Positions 4,576 through 5,878 of a DNA stretch of 5,878 nucleotides are shown here, piece after piece (positions within the stretch are counted from its first letter, which is position 1; each line of letters begins with the position of its first letter). Where the stretch lies: the NCBI GenBank assembly GCA_002422685.1, contig DITC01000032.1, forward strand, positions 2,943-8,820, in the 5' to 3' direction. The stretch comes from Thauera sp. UBA6194 (GTDB lineage: Bacteria; Pseudomonadota; Gammaproteobacteria; Burkholderiales; Rhodocyclaceae). The position numbers were made by a program, and so were the translations under genes. The notes beneath the pieces are model-generated. The model ran no database searches. It was given only the letters and a program-made list of their open reading frames with translations, and was not told where the DNA came from.

Positions 4576-5878
4576 TGAACTCGCAGACGCTCGCGGAGAG
4601 GCCTGCCGCCAGCAGCATGAAGGTGTACCTGCGTCTGCTCGGCTACACGAGGCCCTTCCTCGCCTACTTCCTGCTAAGCATCCTCGGCTTCGCGATTGCT
4701 GGCGCCTGCAAGGCCGGGCTGGCGAGCGTGCTCAAGTACTTCATCGACGGCCTCGCCTCGCCCGAAGCACCGATCGCGACCGGCCTGCCCTGGCTGGACG
4801 CGCTCGATCTCATCTTCGCTATTCCGCTGATGATCGTGGTTATCGCGCTCATCGAGGGCCTCGGCACTTTCCTCGGCAATTACGGCATCTCGCGCGTCTC
4901 GCTCGGCCTCATCCACGACCTGCGCACCCAGCTCTTCGGCAGCTTCCTGGTGCTGCCCAACCGCTTCTACGACGCCAACAATTCCGGCCACCTGGTCTCC
5001 AAGCTCACCTACAACGTGTCGATGGTGACCGACGCCGCCACCGACGCGGTCAAGATCCTGTTTCGCGAGGGCCTCACCGTCATCGCGCTGCTCAGCTACC
5101 TGCTGTGGATGAACTGGCGGCTGACGCTGACTCTGCTCGTGGTGCTGCCGGTGATCGCCTGGCTGGTGTCCAACGCCAGCCGCAAGTTCCGCCGCCTGTC
5201 GAAGAACATCCAGACCTCGATGGGCGAGGTCACCCACGTCGCCTCCGAGACCATCCAGGGCTATCGCGTGGTGCGCAGCTTCGGCGGCGAGGGTTACGAG
5301 CGCACGCGCTTCGTCAAGGCGAGTACCGACAACACCAAGCGCCAGTTGAAGATGGTGCGCACGCAGGAGACCTTCTCCGCGCTGATGCACCTGATCGTGT
5401 ATTCGTCGATGGGCCTGCTGCTATTCACCGTGCTCAAGGTGCGCGGTGATGCCTCGGCCGGCGACGTGGTCGCCTACATCACCGCCGCCGGCCTGCTGCC
5501 GCGCGCGATCCAGTTGCTCGGTGGCGTCAGCGCGCGCATCCAGCGCGGCGTGGCGGCGGCCGACAGCATCTTCGAGCAGCTCGACGAGGCCCCCGAGCCC
5601 GACACCGGCACGGTCGAGCGCGAGCGCGTCGCCGGTCGCGTCGAGGCGCAGGGGCTGGGCTTCGGCTACCCGGGGGCGGAAGGCCGCGCGCTGCACGGCA
5701 TCGACTTCCGGGCCGAGCCCGGCCAGATGATCGCGCTGGTCGGCAAGTCGGGCAGCGGCAAATCGACGCTCGCCAACCTGATCCCGCGCTTCTACCAGCA
5801 CGACGAAGGCCGCCTGCTGGTCGATGGCGTGGCGGTCGAGGACTACACGCTCGCCAACCTGCGCCACCACATCGCGCT
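4575..5878 (+). CDS. msbA: MsbA-type lipid A/phospholipid flippase ABC transporter, 3' end cut off by window
   Basis: The frame is open from the ATG at 4575 to the window end (434 codons, C-terminus missing). It is a half-transporter with a transmembrane domain fused to an ATPase domain, which as a homodimer flips lipid A-core across the inner membrane. Hydrophobic segments appear near residues 24-50, 78-97, 166-180, 184-202, 273-289 and 293-320, fitting the six helices of the family. The region around NRFYDANNSGHLVSKLTYN resembles the usual MsbA intracellular loop. The nucleotide-binding domain begins near 355, with an A-loop-like FGYPG and Walker A GKSGSGKST at 390-398. The Q-loop, ABC signature and Walker B lie beyond the window. 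A second ATG at residue 15 is possible, but the first has a GAGG site and overlaps the polA stop. MsbA fits best; another lipid-type ABC exporter of the same subfamily cannot be excluded from the part seen. Confidence 0.92.
   Translation, partial: MNSQTLAERPAASSMKVYLRLLGYTRPFLAYFLLSILGFAIAGACKAGLASVLKYFIDGLASPEAPIATGLPWLDALDLIFAIPLMIVVIALIEGLGTFLGNYGISRVSLGLIHDLRTQLFGSFLVLPNRFYDANNSGHLVSKLTYNVSMVTDAATDAVKILFREGLTVIALLSYLLWMNWRLTLTLLVVLPVIAWLVSNASRKFRRLSKNIQTSMGEVTHVASETIQGYRVVRSFGGEGYERTRFVKASTDNTKRQLKMVRTQETFSALMHLIVYSSMGLLLFTVLKVRGDASAGDVVAYITAAGLLPRAIQLLGGVSARIQRGVAAADSIFEQLDEAPEPDTGTVERERVAGRVEAQGLGFGYPGAEGRALHGIDFRAEPGQMIALVGKSGSGKSTLANLIPRFYQHDEGRLLVDGVAVEDYTLANLRHHIA

Noticed and set aside
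4674..5390. A 238-codon minus-strand frame over msbA
   Set aside because: It lies opposite the msbA membrane domain, has no ribosome site or recognisable motif, and looks like a composition shadow.

Overview
This is a GC-rich chromosomal window, probably from a betaproteobacterium of the Rhodocyclales (Thauera/Azoarcus-like). That placement is inferred from the gene content, the strong G/C third-position bias and the style of the repeats; the sequence contains no taxonomic marker. Five protein genes fill almost all of it, and no gene-free stretch exceeds about 130 bp.

Layout. On the minus strand, reading right to left, are a LOG-family nucleotide phosphoribohydrolase (1701-976), a small exported DUF2782-type protein (847-524) and the 5' part of a DNA-deoxyinosine (hypoxanthine-DNA) glycosylase (521 to beyond base 1). 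The last two are two bases apart and look translationally coupled. On the plus strand are polA (DNA polymerase I, 1810-4575, all three enzymatic domains intact) and the first 434 codons of an msbA-type lipid flippase (4575 to beyond the window end). Their stop and start codons share one base (TGATG). LOG and polA diverge from a 108-bp gap. polA and the glycosylase both belong to DNA maintenance, MsbA to outer-membrane assembly, and LOG to nucleotide metabolism; I see no single pathway linking them.

The unusual content is a set of palindromic elements that begin with GGGGTCAG-like ends. Two 64-bp elements with 25-28 bp arms occupy the only two real intergenic gaps (909-972 and 1717-1780). They are nearly identical and differ by a compensated base pair in the stem. 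A third, with the same type of ends but a different arm sequence (2716-2773), lies in frame inside polA and encodes about 19 residues of the linker between the 5'-nuclease and 3'-5' exonuclease domains. A weaker, related segment (458-487) lies in frame in the N-terminal extension of the glycosylase gene. Both intergenic elements carry a short tandem duplication of one end; the copy next to polA provides its Shine-Dalgarno sequence. The palindromes resemble REP-type elements of the kind mobilised by RAYT transposases, and the in-frame insertion resembles the Rickettsia palindromic elements. No transposase is encoded in this window.
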